Origin: Pegoplata infirma
Lineage: Eukaryota; Arthropoda; Insecta; Diptera; Anthomyiidae
Assembly (NCBI GenBank): GCA_963921195.1
Contig: OY992536.1
Coordinates: 238,612,023-238,676,022 of the forward strand
Direction of reading: 5' to 3'
Length of the DNA stretch: 64,000 nt
Shown here: positions 10,277 through 20,802 of the stretch, one piece after another
Position numbering within the stretch: position 1 is the first letter of the stretch
Layout: every line of letters begins with the position of its first letter
The notes under the pieces: generated by a model
Databases searched by the model: none
What the model was told of the DNA's origin: nothing
What the model saw: the letters and a program-made list of their open reading frames with translations, nothing else
Position numbers and translations under genes: made by a program

Positions 10277-10590
10277 TACACCTAATACGTATTACCTTTT
10301 GTGTTCCTTATTATGTACTAAGATCTAATGATTTATTTTATATTCCTTTACATAGAACAGATTATGCTAAAAATGAGCATTTAATACGAATATTAAATTT
10401 GTTAAATTCTCTTTATAAAGATTTAAATTTAGATTTTTCAATCCCGAAAAACTGTTTTAAATATAATATGCTAACATATTTAAATTAGGTTAAGTTAATT
10501 TGTATTTTAATTTTAAGAAAATTTGTATCTAGCCTGTAAGGATGTATTTCCATTGGCCGAATAAATGAATAAATAAATAAGTAACGTATA
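10277..10590 (+). pseudogene. 3'-terminal fragment of a non-LTR retrotransposon ORF2
   Basis: A frame open from about 10281 to a stop near 10490 encodes a peptide containing VPYYVLRSNDLFYIPLHRTD and ending ...NMLTYLN. This has the look of the extreme C-terminus of insect non-LTR polyproteins (HRTxYxxN...NSLY...DFS). After the stop come about 70 nt of A/T-rich 3' UTR and a tail AATAAATGAATAAATAAATAAG (split here as AATAAATG / AATAAATAAATAAG), typical of target-primed insertion. It is a severely 5'-truncated copy lying in the left arm of the large foldback. The clade is not certain. Confidence 0.6.
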
Positions 10591-10754
10591 CATGCAATTT
10601 GCAAAAAGTTAAAAATAGATTAGAAAAAGTTAAAAATAGATTGATTAAGTTCGTGCTAAACGTAACATATGGGTAATGAAATGTGATATAATTCTCGTCA
10701 TCTTTTTCACCTTAATGTTCGTTTAAATAGCTGATTTTAATCTTAGACACCTAC

Positions 10755-10905
10755 AGTGACAATCGAAGAGTGCTGACGAAGGAAGGTTGGCTTCTTCCGA
10801 AAGCTGTCGACATCTCCACTTAGCCTGTGTTGTCAATTATTTTTTCAGATTTTCTCATTGTACAACAAAAATAATTATTTCTCAGAAATAATTAATATGG
10901 ACTCA
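10755..10905. repeat. Dispersed repeat with GAAGAAGCC / TTCGTCAGCACTC motif
   Basis: ATCGAAGAGTGCTGACGAAG, GGCTTCTTCCGAAAG, CTAAGTGGAGATGTCGACA and TGTACAACAAAAATAATTAT recur in reverse orientation at 17085-17250, with a shorter piece at 20540-20575. I could not fix terminal repeats. Confidence 0.6.
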
Positions 10906-10923
10906 ATTAATGTGACACTAGAG

Positions 10924-10935
10924 AGACTTCCCTTG
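10924..10935. repeat. Lone right end of a CAAGGGAAGT-family element
   Basis: AGACTTCCCTTG followed by TTA (10936-10938) equals the right terminus of the 2930-3517 and 44418-45017 elements. The matching left terminus is absent. The foldback arm resumes directly after it at GATATATTTATTTGG, consistent with insertion at a TTA followed by loss of the left part. Confidence 0.5.
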
Positions 10936-11824
10936 TTAGATATATTTATTTGGATGTAGAAATACTTCTCACAAAATTTCAGGATAATCGGACATGGGTA
11001 AGGTGTGCCGTGCCGCATCGGCTATGAATTACACTCAAAATAATACTCAAAATAATACAGAAAAAATATCTTGTAAACTTCATTTAGGGTATTAGCAATT
11101 TTAAACGAAATTTGAACTAATTTTTTTTGCTACATTTTAAATTAAGTTGACCAAATTTTTACAAGCTTTTTTGCTAATATTAGCAAAAATAAATTGTAAT
11201 TTTTTTTTTAAAGAAAACTTTAAATGGCGCTATCTCGGAAACTAAGCTAGATGGAGCAAAATGGAGGCCATTTTTGGTTCTCGGGCTCCCCTCTTCACAT
11301 GAGTGGACCGTAATGGGTCCTAACTTTGGATCTAAAAAAGTTAGCATTCCGGAAAATTTTAAAATGCTCATATCTCGGTAAATATTTCCGACACAACAAA
11401 AAGCCCAAAAGCATTTCTGTAGCTCTGAACACTTAGAACAAGACCGCAAAGCAACCAAAAGCTCTCCGAGTAATATTTTTAAAGTTTTTTAATTATCAAA
11501 ACCCCAGTGGTCCCTTAAAATCACGTATCTCAAAAACTAAGCAAGGTTCACTGAAAGAATTATTGTTCATAATATCTATGAACAAATTTCATTAAACCAA
11601 ATTCATACAATCTATGAGACAATTTATTGGCTGAATGAATATTCATTAGTATTGTGAAGATTTTCATAGAATTTTATTCATAGATTTTGTTAAATTCATA
11701 GAAAAAAATATCTTCAATAAGCCTTTTAATTTTTTTAATAATTTAAATAATTTTACTATAATTAAAAAAAAAAATGTATAAATATATTAAAAAAAGATAA
11801 AAAATCGTTAAAAAAAATATTTCT

Positions 11825-11899
11825 GCCCTGGTGGGATTCGAACCCAAGACCTACCGGCTGTAAAAATTATTGTCGACGACTCGGCTATCAGCGCCATCA
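11825..11899 (-). other. tRNA-like / SINE-like sequence
   Basis: On the minus strand there is box A TAGCCGAGTCGTC and a perfect box B GGTTCGAATCC set in a T-arm (TTGGG / CCCAC). The 5' GGCGCTG and 3' CAGGGCAG ends are nearly complementary. The anticodon arm is poor, and there is no run of T directly after it. It is probably the tRNA-derived head of a SINE rather than a working tRNA gene. Confidence 0.5.
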
Positions 11900-12079
11900 G
11901 AGGTGGAAAATCTCGCCAACTATCACTTAGTTTTATAATGTTCTTTTTTTTTTTGCAAATACACAAAAATTTTGTTTTCTACAAACACACAGCTTTTGGC
12001 AGAGAATTGATACAAACTCAATATGTTGAAGCAGAATATTAAACAAAATGTATTTTAAGTATTATTATTTGTTTGTATA

Positions 12080-12152
12080 CTTTAGCTCGGTGGCTAGAGA
12101 CTAAGCTTCACGAACAACAGGTTTTATGTTCGAATATCGGTGGGGATAAGTT
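12080..12152 (+). other. Degenerate tRNA-like sequence
   Basis: Box-A-like TAGCTCGGTGGCTAGAG is followed by box-B-like TGTTCGAATATC with GGTGGGG after it. It faces the minus-strand tRNA-like segment at 11825-11899 across about 180 bp. The helices are weak, so this is a relic at best. Confidence 0.3.
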
Positions 12153-12238
12153 AAAAACATAAAAATGTTTAAAAATGGAAAATTGTAAATAAATAAAATA
12201 ATAAAAAAATAATTAAAAATGAAATAATAAAATAAATA

Positions 12239-12531
12239 CCCAAGTAAAAATGTGAAGGATAAATACTGATCCGAAAAATGGATCGCTAAGATTAGATCTG
12301 TTTTAATCGGACGGATACAATTTCATCAGAAAATTGGGTTTATCTAATTATGTAAATCGGATGACATTGCATCCGTCCGATTACAACTGATCCAATCTTA
12401 GCGATCTATTTTTCGGATCAGTACTGATCTTTCAAATTTCGGATCAGTTTTGTTCTTAATTGTAACTGTACTGATCTTTCAAATCTGGAAGATGTGATGT
12501 ATATAAATATATCTAAACATTTTTACTCGGG
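12239..12531. mobile_element. TA-target MITE with long internal inverted repeat
   Basis: CCCAAGTAAAAATG ... CATTTTTACTCGGG with TA on both sides (12237-12238, 12532-12533). Internally, GATCCGAAAAATGGATCGCT, AAGATTAGATCTG and ATCGGACGGAT are inverted at 12370-12425 as ATCCGTCCGAT...AGCGATC...TTTTTCGGATC. It is the innermost of four nested elements. Confidence 0.75.
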
Positions 12532-14015
12532 TAAAAATAGAATTTAAAATATTTTTTTTTTTTTTTTCATAGCCTAAGAACTTTTTCATTGATTTCTAGT
12601 TTCTTTGAATTTGTTTCATAGATTCTATTAAGGGCATCATTGGCTGACTTATAATGATTTTTTTCATAGAACCAATGTATGTTTTCATAGCCGTAATGAA
12701 CAAAATTCTTTCAGTGTAGCGCGAAAAGGATACAAATTTTGGATCAAAAACTATGACGATTTTTAAGGAACCCAACTAGGTCAAGGTCCATCGGGGTCTG
12801 GACCAATCGGGTCCGAGCCCAATGGGTCTTTAAATGTGTATGAACTAACAATAAGTTGAAATAAAAAAAATAAAAAATTTCAGTTAACTAATTTTTGGCA
12901 AACAATTTTTGCCAACATTACCAAAAAAATTATGGGTTCAAAATCAGAAAATTTTCTCATAGGTTTACAAGCTTTTTTTTGCTAACATTACAGTTTTTTT
13001 TTTGAGTGTATAAAAACAAATTACTCGGGGAAAAATATGTATTTTTAATAATTTTCTAAATTTTTTCGATATTTCAACTTAAGTTTGAATTCAAATGGTT
13101 ACAGAATTATGATTAAGAGTAACATGGGTCTCAAATAAGGTACTAAAAACTTAAATCGGTTGAAAATCAGCCATGTTATTACAACTTCCCCAGGTATCTA
13201 ACGTGTGTCATGCCTTTTGATTAAGGAATACGAGTCTCATTTTTGAAATTTTTTGAAATTATCGACTGTAATAAAATTTCCATTGTAATATTTTTTGGAG
13301 TTTTGGATTTTTTTTTTTTAAATTAAAATTTCAAAATGAAGATTTGTTAAAAATGCAGGCATTTTTAACATTAACTTAAAACATGTTAGCAAAAAACAAT
13401 ATGAAAAATACTTGTCATCTAAATATATTTGAACTTAAAGAATAAAAAAATGATATTACAGTAAAAAATTTCAATATATTTCAAAAATCGGACTCGTATT
13501 CCTTAATCAAGTGGTCTGCCACACGTTAGATGCCTGGGAAAGTTGTAATAACTTGGTTGATTTTCAACCGATTTTAGTTTTAAGCAACTTATTAGAGAGT
13601 GATTTTATTCCAAATCATAATTCTTTAACCGCTTTAATTCAAACTTTACTTAAAATAACAAAATAATTGAGAAAACAGAAAAAAAATCATATTTTCCCTT
13701 GTAATACGTTTTTAAAATTTCAAGGCCGATGCGGCACGCCTTACCCATGACCGATCATCCTTAATTTTTGTCAAACTTATTTTTGCACCTAAATGAATAT
13801 AACTAGGCTAAGTTAGGATCAATATCTACCAATTTTTTTGGAGCACCATATAAAATAAACTAGAGTCAAAAAAAATTAAAAAAAAAATCGAACCAAATGT
13901 GATTACATCTCGAATTATGGCTTAAAATGTGCGTAGTTTAGAGTACAATTTTTAGAGTTAAAAAAAAATATAATGTTTCGGACTTTTTCAAAAAGTCGAT
14001 AATATGTAATAGTTA

Positions 14016-14478
14016 TAGTGCGTTTACAGTGGCCTTCTAAGCTAGCTTAAAGTGGATTGTGGCTCCAATCTAGCTTCAATCTATTAGGTTGCCCATACGA
14101 ATTTATTTTTTTCAATCTAGTAGTTTAGACTCTAATCGGCAAACGCAAATCGGCAAGGTTTGATACAACTCTGTATTTCTGTAATTTTCATTTTCCAACA
14201 CTGATAAACACCGACACAAAGTCTGCCATTTTGATGACGCCGTAAAGTATGTTTATGCCGCCTAAATTGTTAATTGTAAACGCCGTCACTGTCCTTGTTA
14301 ATCATACGGCGACTAATTACCGTTGCTGTCTTTTGACGCAGTCACACACATTTATTACCAATTTTAAATGCCAATCCTAATCTTCTCAAATGTAAAAAAT
14401 GCCAATGTAAACGGTACAGATTACAAAGTAGATTAAAATCGCACTTAACTAGATTAGAAATCCAATGTAAACGCACTA
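14016..14478. mobile_element. Harbinger-like MITE, TAGTGCGTTTACA ends, TTA target
   Basis: TAGTGCGTTTACAGTGG and CCAATGTAAACGCACTA are 17-bp inverted ends with one mismatch, flanked by TTA at 14013-14015 and 14479-14481. The flanks on both sides continue the foldback arm seen uninterrupted near 33880-33900. Length 463 bp, non-coding. Confidence 0.75.
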
Positions 14479-14768
14479 TTACTTTGAATAATTTTTTCAT
14501 ATCTTTTTTCTAAAACTACATTTAAATACCAACAAAATGTTGTCCAAGTTTTTTAAGATATCGATATTTTTTACTGGTCAAAATTCGTTGAAAATTAATT
14601 TTCTTATTTTTAAAAAAAAATCGCCATTTTGAAAAATTGATTACTCAAAACAAAGTTGGAATAAAAGGTCAAAAATTGCAATGTAACTTGCATTTGATAA
14701 GTACTAAAACATAAAAAATTAGCAAAATCGAGTCCAAAAGTGTGCGATTTGGCATGGAATGCCCCATA

Positions 14769-15531
14769 CACATTCTTTCATCCTCTTCATTAACCTTTTC
14801 ATTTTGTTCAGTCATTCACTCGCGTTTCACTCATTTTCACTTCCTTCAATTTCAAATCAATAATAATGTACTTGAAAAGTTATTATGGCAAATCGTAAAT
14901 GTTCAATTTTATATTCGTATGATTAAACTTTAAAAGCTTTTTTTAAATTTCATTTAAATGTTTTTTTTTTTGTGTATGCGTGTGTGTGTAATTAAACTAA
15001 TGTTGCAGAATAATTAGGATGCATGTATATTATTCAAACTAGTTGAGTGTTTAGCAGGGATGCCAAGTGGGAAAGATTTTGTGACTTTGGAAATTCCGGG
15101 ATTTTTTTTTTTGACTTTTTACGAGCAGGGAAAGCTTTTTTTTTAATTTTTTGACCGTAGGACAAAAAAACGCCATAGTTTCTAAATTTAATTGCTACCA
15201 CCCGTACAACCGCTAGGCACCAACTTTCAAACTCAAGCTTGAAAATACATTAGCTATGACCTATAAAAATTTCATGGCTATCGGTCCAATATTTTCCTAA
15301 AGACTGAAATTTTTCCAAAAAAATTTTCAATTTTTGAGGTAGGTTTTCAATAAGAACCCATCGATTTTCATTTGAAAAAAAAACTTTAAATAGTCCAAAA
15401 TTGGAAAACTCTTCATTTATGTCCGCCTTTTACTTAAATGATCCGTATAAGAATCCTAAGAATTTTAATTATTTTTTTTTTTTTAATTCAAATATTCAAT
15501 TCACTTTAAGACATGTAGCAACCCAGCAAAA
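14769..15531. other. Interval with a possible lone hAT-type end
   Basis: No gene is visible. At 15056 AGCAGGGATGCCAAGTGGGA resembles the CAGGGCTGCCAGACT end of the hAT MITE at 31520, but no partner end was found. The rest is A/T-rich. Confidence 0.35.
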
Positions 15532-15999
15532 ACATGGTAATGAGTTGTGAAAAGTAATCATTACCAAGTACATTATTTATAATGAGTACACATTACCATT
15601 AACATTATTTTAAGCCTAAAAGTAACTACTTTTCAGTAATATGCTATAAAAGTACTTTCAAGTAATAATATCTCCTTGCACTTGCATTTTTTAACCTTTA
15701 CAATTCAATTAACTTAAAAAGTTCTTAAAAACTTAATAAAAATTTTTTATTTTTAGTAAAAACAATTTAAATTTTAAATATTTTAACTAACTAATTATTT
15801 TATTCTTATTGGTAATGGGTTTTTACTCCTTATTAGTAATCCGAGTCAGTAACTACTTATTTAACTCAATACTCTTCACTAATTATTTTTGTCTCACGCC
15901 CTTGTTAAAATAATTAGTGTTTCATTCAATAAGTAACTACTTATTAACAGTTGTTTCGGATTACAAAACCCATTACTGGTAATGCCAATTTTTGCTGGG
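15532..15999 (+). mobile_element. CCCAGCAAAA-end MITE rich in GTAATG / TAAGTAGTTAC words, copy 1
   Basis: It starts CCCAGCAAAAACATGGTAAT and ends GCCAATTTTTGCTGGG. The interior is made of repeated CATTACCA / AGTAACTACTT words. The same element lies inverted at 16551-17038, 550 bp away. No clear target duplication is visible for this copy. Confidence 0.75.
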
Positions 16000-16550
16000 A
16001 AACAACTTAAACTTAATTAAATTTGTACTAAAGTTTTCATTTTCATAAAATTATATTTCTTAGAAATTAACAATATTGAAGATAGTAATATCCTGGGAAA
16101 ACAAAAGGATAACAATAAATAAATATGTATAATAATAATAAATACAACAATCATGTTTATGATGACCACAACATAATTGTTTGTGGTATAAAATACATTA
16201 AAGTAAATGACACGTGTGTTTTGGGTTGATAAAGTGGGAGAGTAAGTGAGTGCGTAGTGGGTGGATGATGGAATGGATGTACTATCCCAGGTAGAAAAAT
16301 ACAATCGCAACAGCGTTGTTGAAGCATTGTTGAAGCATTGTTGACGGTAATACGAACGTTCTGTACACCATCTTGCATGATAACATCGATAGATAGATTA
16401 AAGCGTTTTAAATGCAATGTAAAAAGTGTTTTCAGAACGTTTGGTTTAAAGCCATCGAAGGTTTAAATTTTTATTTAATATTTCTAATTCTTAAAAATAT
16501 TACTAAATTGCATTGTACTTCATGAGTTAAGCTTTGATTCTTTTGTAATA

Positions 16551-17038
16551 TCCCAGCAAAAATTGGCATTACTAGTAATGGGCTTTGTAATCCGAAACAG
16601 ATGTTAATAAGTAGTTACTTATTGAATGAAACACTAATTATTTTAACAAGGGCGTGAGACAAAAATAAGTAGTGAAGAGTATGGAGATAAATAAGTAGTT
16701 ACTGACTCGGATTACTAATAAGGAGTAAAAACCCATTACCAATAAGAAGTAAAATAATTATTTAATTGAAACATTTAAAATTTAACTTGTTTTTACTAAA
16801 ACTTAAAAATTTCGTAATTTTTATTAAGTTTTTAAGTACTTTTTAAGTTAATTGAATTGTAAAGGTTAAAAACTGCAAGTGCAAGGAGATATTATACTTA
16901 GAAGTACTTTTATAATATATTACTGAAAAGTAGTTACTTTTGGGCTTAAAATAATGTTAATGGTAATGGGTACTCATTATAAATAATGTACTTGGTAACG
17001 ATTACTTTTCACAACTCATTACCATGTTTTTGCTGGGA
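16551..17038 (-). mobile_element. CCCAGCAAAA-end MITE, copy 2 (inverted relative to copy 1)
   Basis: TCCCAGCAAAAATTGGC ... CATGTTTTTGCTGGGA flanked by TA (16549-16550 and 17039-17040). Interior words occur in reverse order relative to 15532-15999. The two copies plus spacer form an approximately 1.5-kb inverted repeat. The ends share CCCAGCAAAA with the gene-capturing family at 1-522 and 47861-48594. Confidence 0.75.
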
Positions 17039-17084
17039 TATTGTTGGACCTTATATTTTATAACTGAATTTTTGTTTTTTTCGG

Positions 17085-17250
17085 TTTGACTTCATATCTT
17101 TTATTTCTGAGAAATAATAATTTTTGTTGTACAATTAGAAAATCTGAAAAAAAAGTTAATTGACAACACAGGCTAAGTGGAGATGTCGACAACTTTCGGA
17201 AGAAGCCACCATTTCTTCGTCAGCACTCTTCGAATGTCACTGTAAGTGTT
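17085..17250. repeat. Second copy of the TTCGTCAGCACTC dispersed repeat
   Basis: It contains TTTCTGAGAAATAATAATTT, GACAACACAGGCTAAGTGGA, AACTTTCGGAAGAAGCC and TTCGTCAGCACTCTTCGA, the complement of 10755-10905. Confidence 0.6.
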
Positions 17251-17276
17251 TCAGATTAAAATTAGCTATTTAAAAA

Positions 17277-18113
17277 TGTCCAGCGAAAAAAAAACACGTG
17301 TCCCGTAAACTTCTGAATAGGGTGTATGGATAGCCCTATATGGAACTTATAAAATTGCGTTTTCGGTTTTTCAAAAACTGGGTTTAGGAGGCGTGGTCAA
17401 ATATTGGAAAAATGGTCAAATTTGTGGCGAGATGCCTTGATTAAATATTTATCACATTAAAACGGAATGTACCACAATCTAAAAAAATTACATTCTTATA
17501 TAGTTTCGTATGGGCTATCGATTAAATTTTTTTTTTGGAATATTTTCAGAATCTGTTCTGAAATTTTCCATTTTTTTAAAAAAGTCAATTTATCAAAAAT
17601 CCGGCCACTTTTTTTTAAGTTTAGATGTCGATTCACACAAAAAAATTTAGACACGCGTTTATCGTTTTTTTTTCGAGAAAATCGCATTTGAATTTTAAAT
17701 TTCATAACAATTTAGTAATTTGCTTGTATTTTCTTGTTTCAACAGAGCGTATGAGTAATATTTATGCAATTAATATCACTCATTCGCAACGTTAAATCAA
17801 GAAAATACAAGCAAATTACAAAATTGTTATGAAATTTAAAGTTCAAATGCGATTTTCTCGAAAAAAACGAAGAACGTGTTTCTGAATTTTTTTGTGTGGA
17901 TGGACAAACATCTAAACTTCTAAAAAAAAAATAAAAAAGTGGCCAGATGTTTGATAAATTGACTTTTTTGAAAAATGGAAAATTTCAGAACGGGTTCTGA
18001 AAATTTTCCAAAAAAAAATTAATCGATAGCCCATACAAAACTATATAAGAATGTAAATTTTTGAGATTGTGGTGCATTCCGTTTTAATGTGATAAATATT
18101 TAATCAAGGCAAC
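17277..18113. mobile_element. Foldback element of the GTCCAGCGAAAA family
   Basis: The left arm starts TGTCCAGCGAAAAAAAAACA and continues through GGATAGCCCTATATGGAACT, GGAGGCGTGGTCAAATATTG and GTATGGGCTATCG. The right arm is its complement, up to TTTAATCAAGGCAAC at 18113. Around the centre (17700-17830) TTGTAATTTGCTTGTATTTTC-type words face each other. The outer end seen in the 50919-52235 copy (GAGGCATTCC...) is missing on both sides. The opposed short frames at 17467-17691 and 17496-17705 arise from the arm. Confidence 0.7.
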
Positions 18114-18606
18114 TTTACATACACATGTTTTAGGAGAATCGGTGGGTGCCCTCTGAAATACCTTACTTGTAAGATATTTAACCAAGGTTTTTCTGTTATA
18201 TTTAAAACACACAAAAAATGTTTAAAAATTATATTTTATGTGCAGGTTTATAAAATTATTAATAACTTTGGTGTTTGCCAATAGATTTTTATGAAAACCA
18301 CTTTGTTATCTTTGTAAAGGGTCAGGCTTTTAAGATAAATAAAAAAAAATGTTAATTTACAACGATGTGAAACAAATTTTTAAAATGAGTTTTTAATAAA
18401 AAGGGAATTTTTATCATTTTCTTGTCTATCGCGCGTGAACTTATGATCTGATGGGGGAAAAATTGTGTAGGATTTGCTGCAAATTCAATTAATGTTAATT
18501 TGTTTTTTATCGCGAGTAGTTCGGAGGTACATAACTCAAGATATAAGGAAAATAGTGAAAATACCTCCAAAAAAAAGCTTAAAAATTTATTTAAAAAACG
18601 TATACG
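18114..18606. other. A/T-rich interval without recognised feature
   Basis: I see no coding frame with protein features. The frame at 18352-18618 (minus) is low-complexity and runs into the next element. Confidence 0.45.
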
Positions 18607-19772
18607 TAGGCTGACCATTCGTACTGATTTGATCAGTACATGTACTGATTGTACTGATCAAAAACCATTACTGATTTTAGTACTGATTTTTTGAAATATG
18701 TACTGATTGTACTGATTTTTGAACAATTTAACATAAAAAGTAATTATATTCGAATATTCTTTACAAAAACTTGAATTTCCATAAAATAAGTCGTCAGAGT
18801 AGTTTATAACTTAAGTCTGACAATGAAATAATTTATAATGAATTAATCTAATGAGATTCGAGTTCGTGAATCAAGAGGTTCTTTAAAGCAAAAATGTCTC
18901 TGAACATAAGTTATTTTGATCTTCATTCATTTATATGAAAAGGCGCACAGAATCTTTGAAGTTTTCTATAACGAAAAGTTCATGGGATGAATTGATTTTT
19001 ATATTTTTAAAAATATGATGCAAGTGCAGGAGTCCAAATGATTCGATGAGGTAATATCATCAGAATTTATCGGAAAAAATGCTCAGAACATCAGGGCTAT
19101 TTAAAAAATAATGTAATTTCATGAATCCAAATAATTAGATGAGGTAATATCATCAGGACTGTGATCACGTATAACGATAGTTCCCTATAATCGATTTTTG
19201 GAGCCTTGTTGCTCCCTAACTAAATAAAATATTTCCAATTTTTTTAATGTTTCTGGATTATACAACACTCTTTATTAATTTAGTAAAGAAAAACTTTCAA
19301 ATTCAACTTCAAAACGATAGGTAAATTTATGTCCTTTATGCATCGTCTATCGTTTTCGTTTTACGTGATTAGCGCCCAGAATTTTTCGGAAAAAGCGCAT
19401 CGAGGTTGTTAGAAAAACATGTGGAAAGTTCTCTAAAAGGAAGCGTTATCAAAACTTAGTCGAAAAAGTGATTTTTCGTATTATCAAAACATGTGGGTTT
19501 TTGTATTTTCTGCACTGAAACGATCAAAGTATTAAAATGAAGTGGTTTAAAGTCAACTGAATTTTCTAAAACAACGGCAGTTGTTTTTAACAGTTGTTTT
19601 CACTGAAATACTAATTGACCCCCAAGTTTGTTAGTTTAACCGACATTTTTTGAGTGTTGTGAAAATCATCAGTGTTTTCCCATAGAAAGAGTTTTTTCAG
19701 AGTTATTTCTGCAAAAAAACAAAAACTTGCGCGTACTGATTTGAGTTCAGAAAAAAATGGTCACCCAACCTA
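18607..19772. mobile_element. TIR element with TACTGATT tandem words (hAT-like ends)
   Basis: The left end TAGGCTGACCATTCGTACTG is loosely matched by ATGGTCACCCAACCTA ending at 19772, with GTACTGATTTGA words next to both. Near the left end TGTACTGATT-type words repeat about ten times (18620-18720). No 8-bp duplication is evident (only TACG is shared), so hAT is only suggested by the TAGG.TGACCA ends. The interior holds an imperfect duplication of GAGGTAATATCATCAG (19049, 19140) and the MITE at 19158. Confidence 0.5.
19158..19375. mobile_element. Small TIR element with TGTGATCACGTATAACGATAG end
   Basis: CTGTGATCACGTATAACGAT at the left is matched imperfectly by CTATCGTTTTCGTTTTACGT GATTAGCGCC at the right (19348-19371). 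Non-coding; the target duplication was not resolved. Confidence 0.45.
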
Positions 19773-19891
19773 TACGTGAAAATTGTTTTCGATGAAATTT
19801 TTGACTTAAGCGGTCCATATTACATACAAAAAGAAATATTCGCGATTTGTGCGCAGTTTGGTTGTTAACTAGTGTTTATTTAAAACCGTCA

Positions 19892-20140
19892 CACACAGAA
19901 AACAAATTTGCTAATTTCCAACTGAAATTCAGTTGTTGCAACAAAAATTTGGTTGATGCATTTATATTAAGGTTAAAACAACTAAATATCGGTAGTTACA
20001 ACTAAATTTTATTAATTCAACTGTCTTTTAATTGAAACAACTAAAAAATTCGTATGCCACAGCGAAATTTAGTAGCAGCAACCGAATTTTGAGTTGATAC
20101 AACTGAAAAATTCAGTTGGAAATTTATTTTTCTCTGTGCA
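19892..20140. mobile_element. Foldback MITE with CAACTGAA / TTCAGTTG words
   Basis: ACACAGAAAACAAATTTGC... TTTCCAACTGAA on the left is matched by TTCAGTTGGAAATTTATTTT TCTCTGTGCA on the right. The interior is made of CAACAAAAATTTGGTTGATG-type words in alternating orientation. Confidence 0.6.
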
Positions 20141-20800
20141 CCAATTTCTGCCTGGGATGCTACCAATTCTACTGAAAGCTATGGTCGGACGATGACTAAG
20201 AGAGTTAAATGATGATGCCTATAGTTTTGTATGGTTTTAATATTGAATTATAATTAATTACGTAATAGTTATGAGTTTAAACATGACATTGTTGTCTGAT
20301 ACTATTACTTTTACTACTAAAAAGTAACGCGCACAAAGAAGAGTATACTAAAATTGTAATAACAATAAAAAGGCGTGTGCTATTGTAATGGCAATAATAC
20401 ACATTAATATAATTAAATTTATTAAATGAACTATCAACTTTAATCATTACAAAAAAAAAATATTAATTATTTTAATTGTTTTTATGAAATTATTAAATTT
20501 GTCAAACATACACAGAACAAAACATTGTGACTTAGGTTTTTTTTCTTCCGAAAGAAGCCACCCTTCCTTCGTCAAACAAACATACACAGAAAATAATATC
20601 GTATTTCTTATTTTAATTAAAACTTTAATTGTTTTTTAATTTAATATCAATTAAAGGTTTAATTAATATAATTAAATGTTTAATTACATTTTTAACTTTA
20701 TTAAAATTAACATTTTAATGGTTTTTAAATTTAATATTAATTAAGTATTTAATTTATATAATTAATTGTTTAATACAATTTTTACCTTTACTTATTTTTG
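20141..20800. other. A/T-rich interval, partly TTTAATTAA-rich
   Basis: 20590-20790 is a run of TTTAATTAATATAATTAAA-like words with internal duplication (20600-20690 versus 20700-20780). A fragment of the TTCGTC dispersed repeat lies at 20540-20575. No gene was recognised. Confidence 0.5.
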
Positions 20801-20802
20801 TA

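Larger units (their letters stand above)
11549..12716. mobile_element. TIR element, CACTGAAAGAATT ends
   Basis: CACTGAAAGAATTATTGTTC at 11549 is matched by GAACAAAATTCTTTCAGTG ending at 12716. The interior near both ends repeats TTCATAGA words in opposite orientation. No clear target duplication is visible (GGTT left, TAGC right). It contains two tRNA-like sequences facing each other and the MITE at 12239-12531. Confidence 0.6.
11032..13008. mobile_element. TA-target TIR element, CACTCAAA ends, nested in the large foldback
   Basis: CACTCAAAATAATACTC at 11032 and TTTTTTTGAGTG ending at 13008 are each bordered by TA (11030-11031, 13009-13010). Subterminal words (TTACAAGCTTTTTTGCTAA) are also inverted between the two sides. 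The same CACTCAAAA/TTTTGAGTG ends with TA flank the 561-bp element at 23611-24171. The interior holds another TIR element (11549-12716). The frame at 11180-11458 (minus) has no protein features. Confidence 0.7.
10191..14766. mobile_element. Large TA-target foldback element, TGGGGCATTCC ends, with nested insertions
   Basis: The ends TGGGGCATTCCATGCCAAAT and its complement at 14747-14766 are both flanked by TA (10189-10190, 14767-14768). Its arms match the complete 2-kb relative at 32154-34191 (GGACATGGGTAAGG, CTTCCCCAGG, TGATTTTCAACCGATTTTAG). The extra length comes from insertions: 10267-10935 (replacing part of the left arm), 11032-13008 and 14016-14478. No transposase is present. Confidence 0.8.

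Noticed and set aside
15056..15180. Second hAT MITE beginning CAGGGATGCCAAGT
   Set aside because: Only one end is visible; no inverted partner or 8-bp duplication was found.
18599..19780. hAT assignment for the TACTGATT element
   Set aside because: The ends TAGG.TGACCA look hAT-like, but the flanks do not contain an 8-bp duplication; left unclassified.
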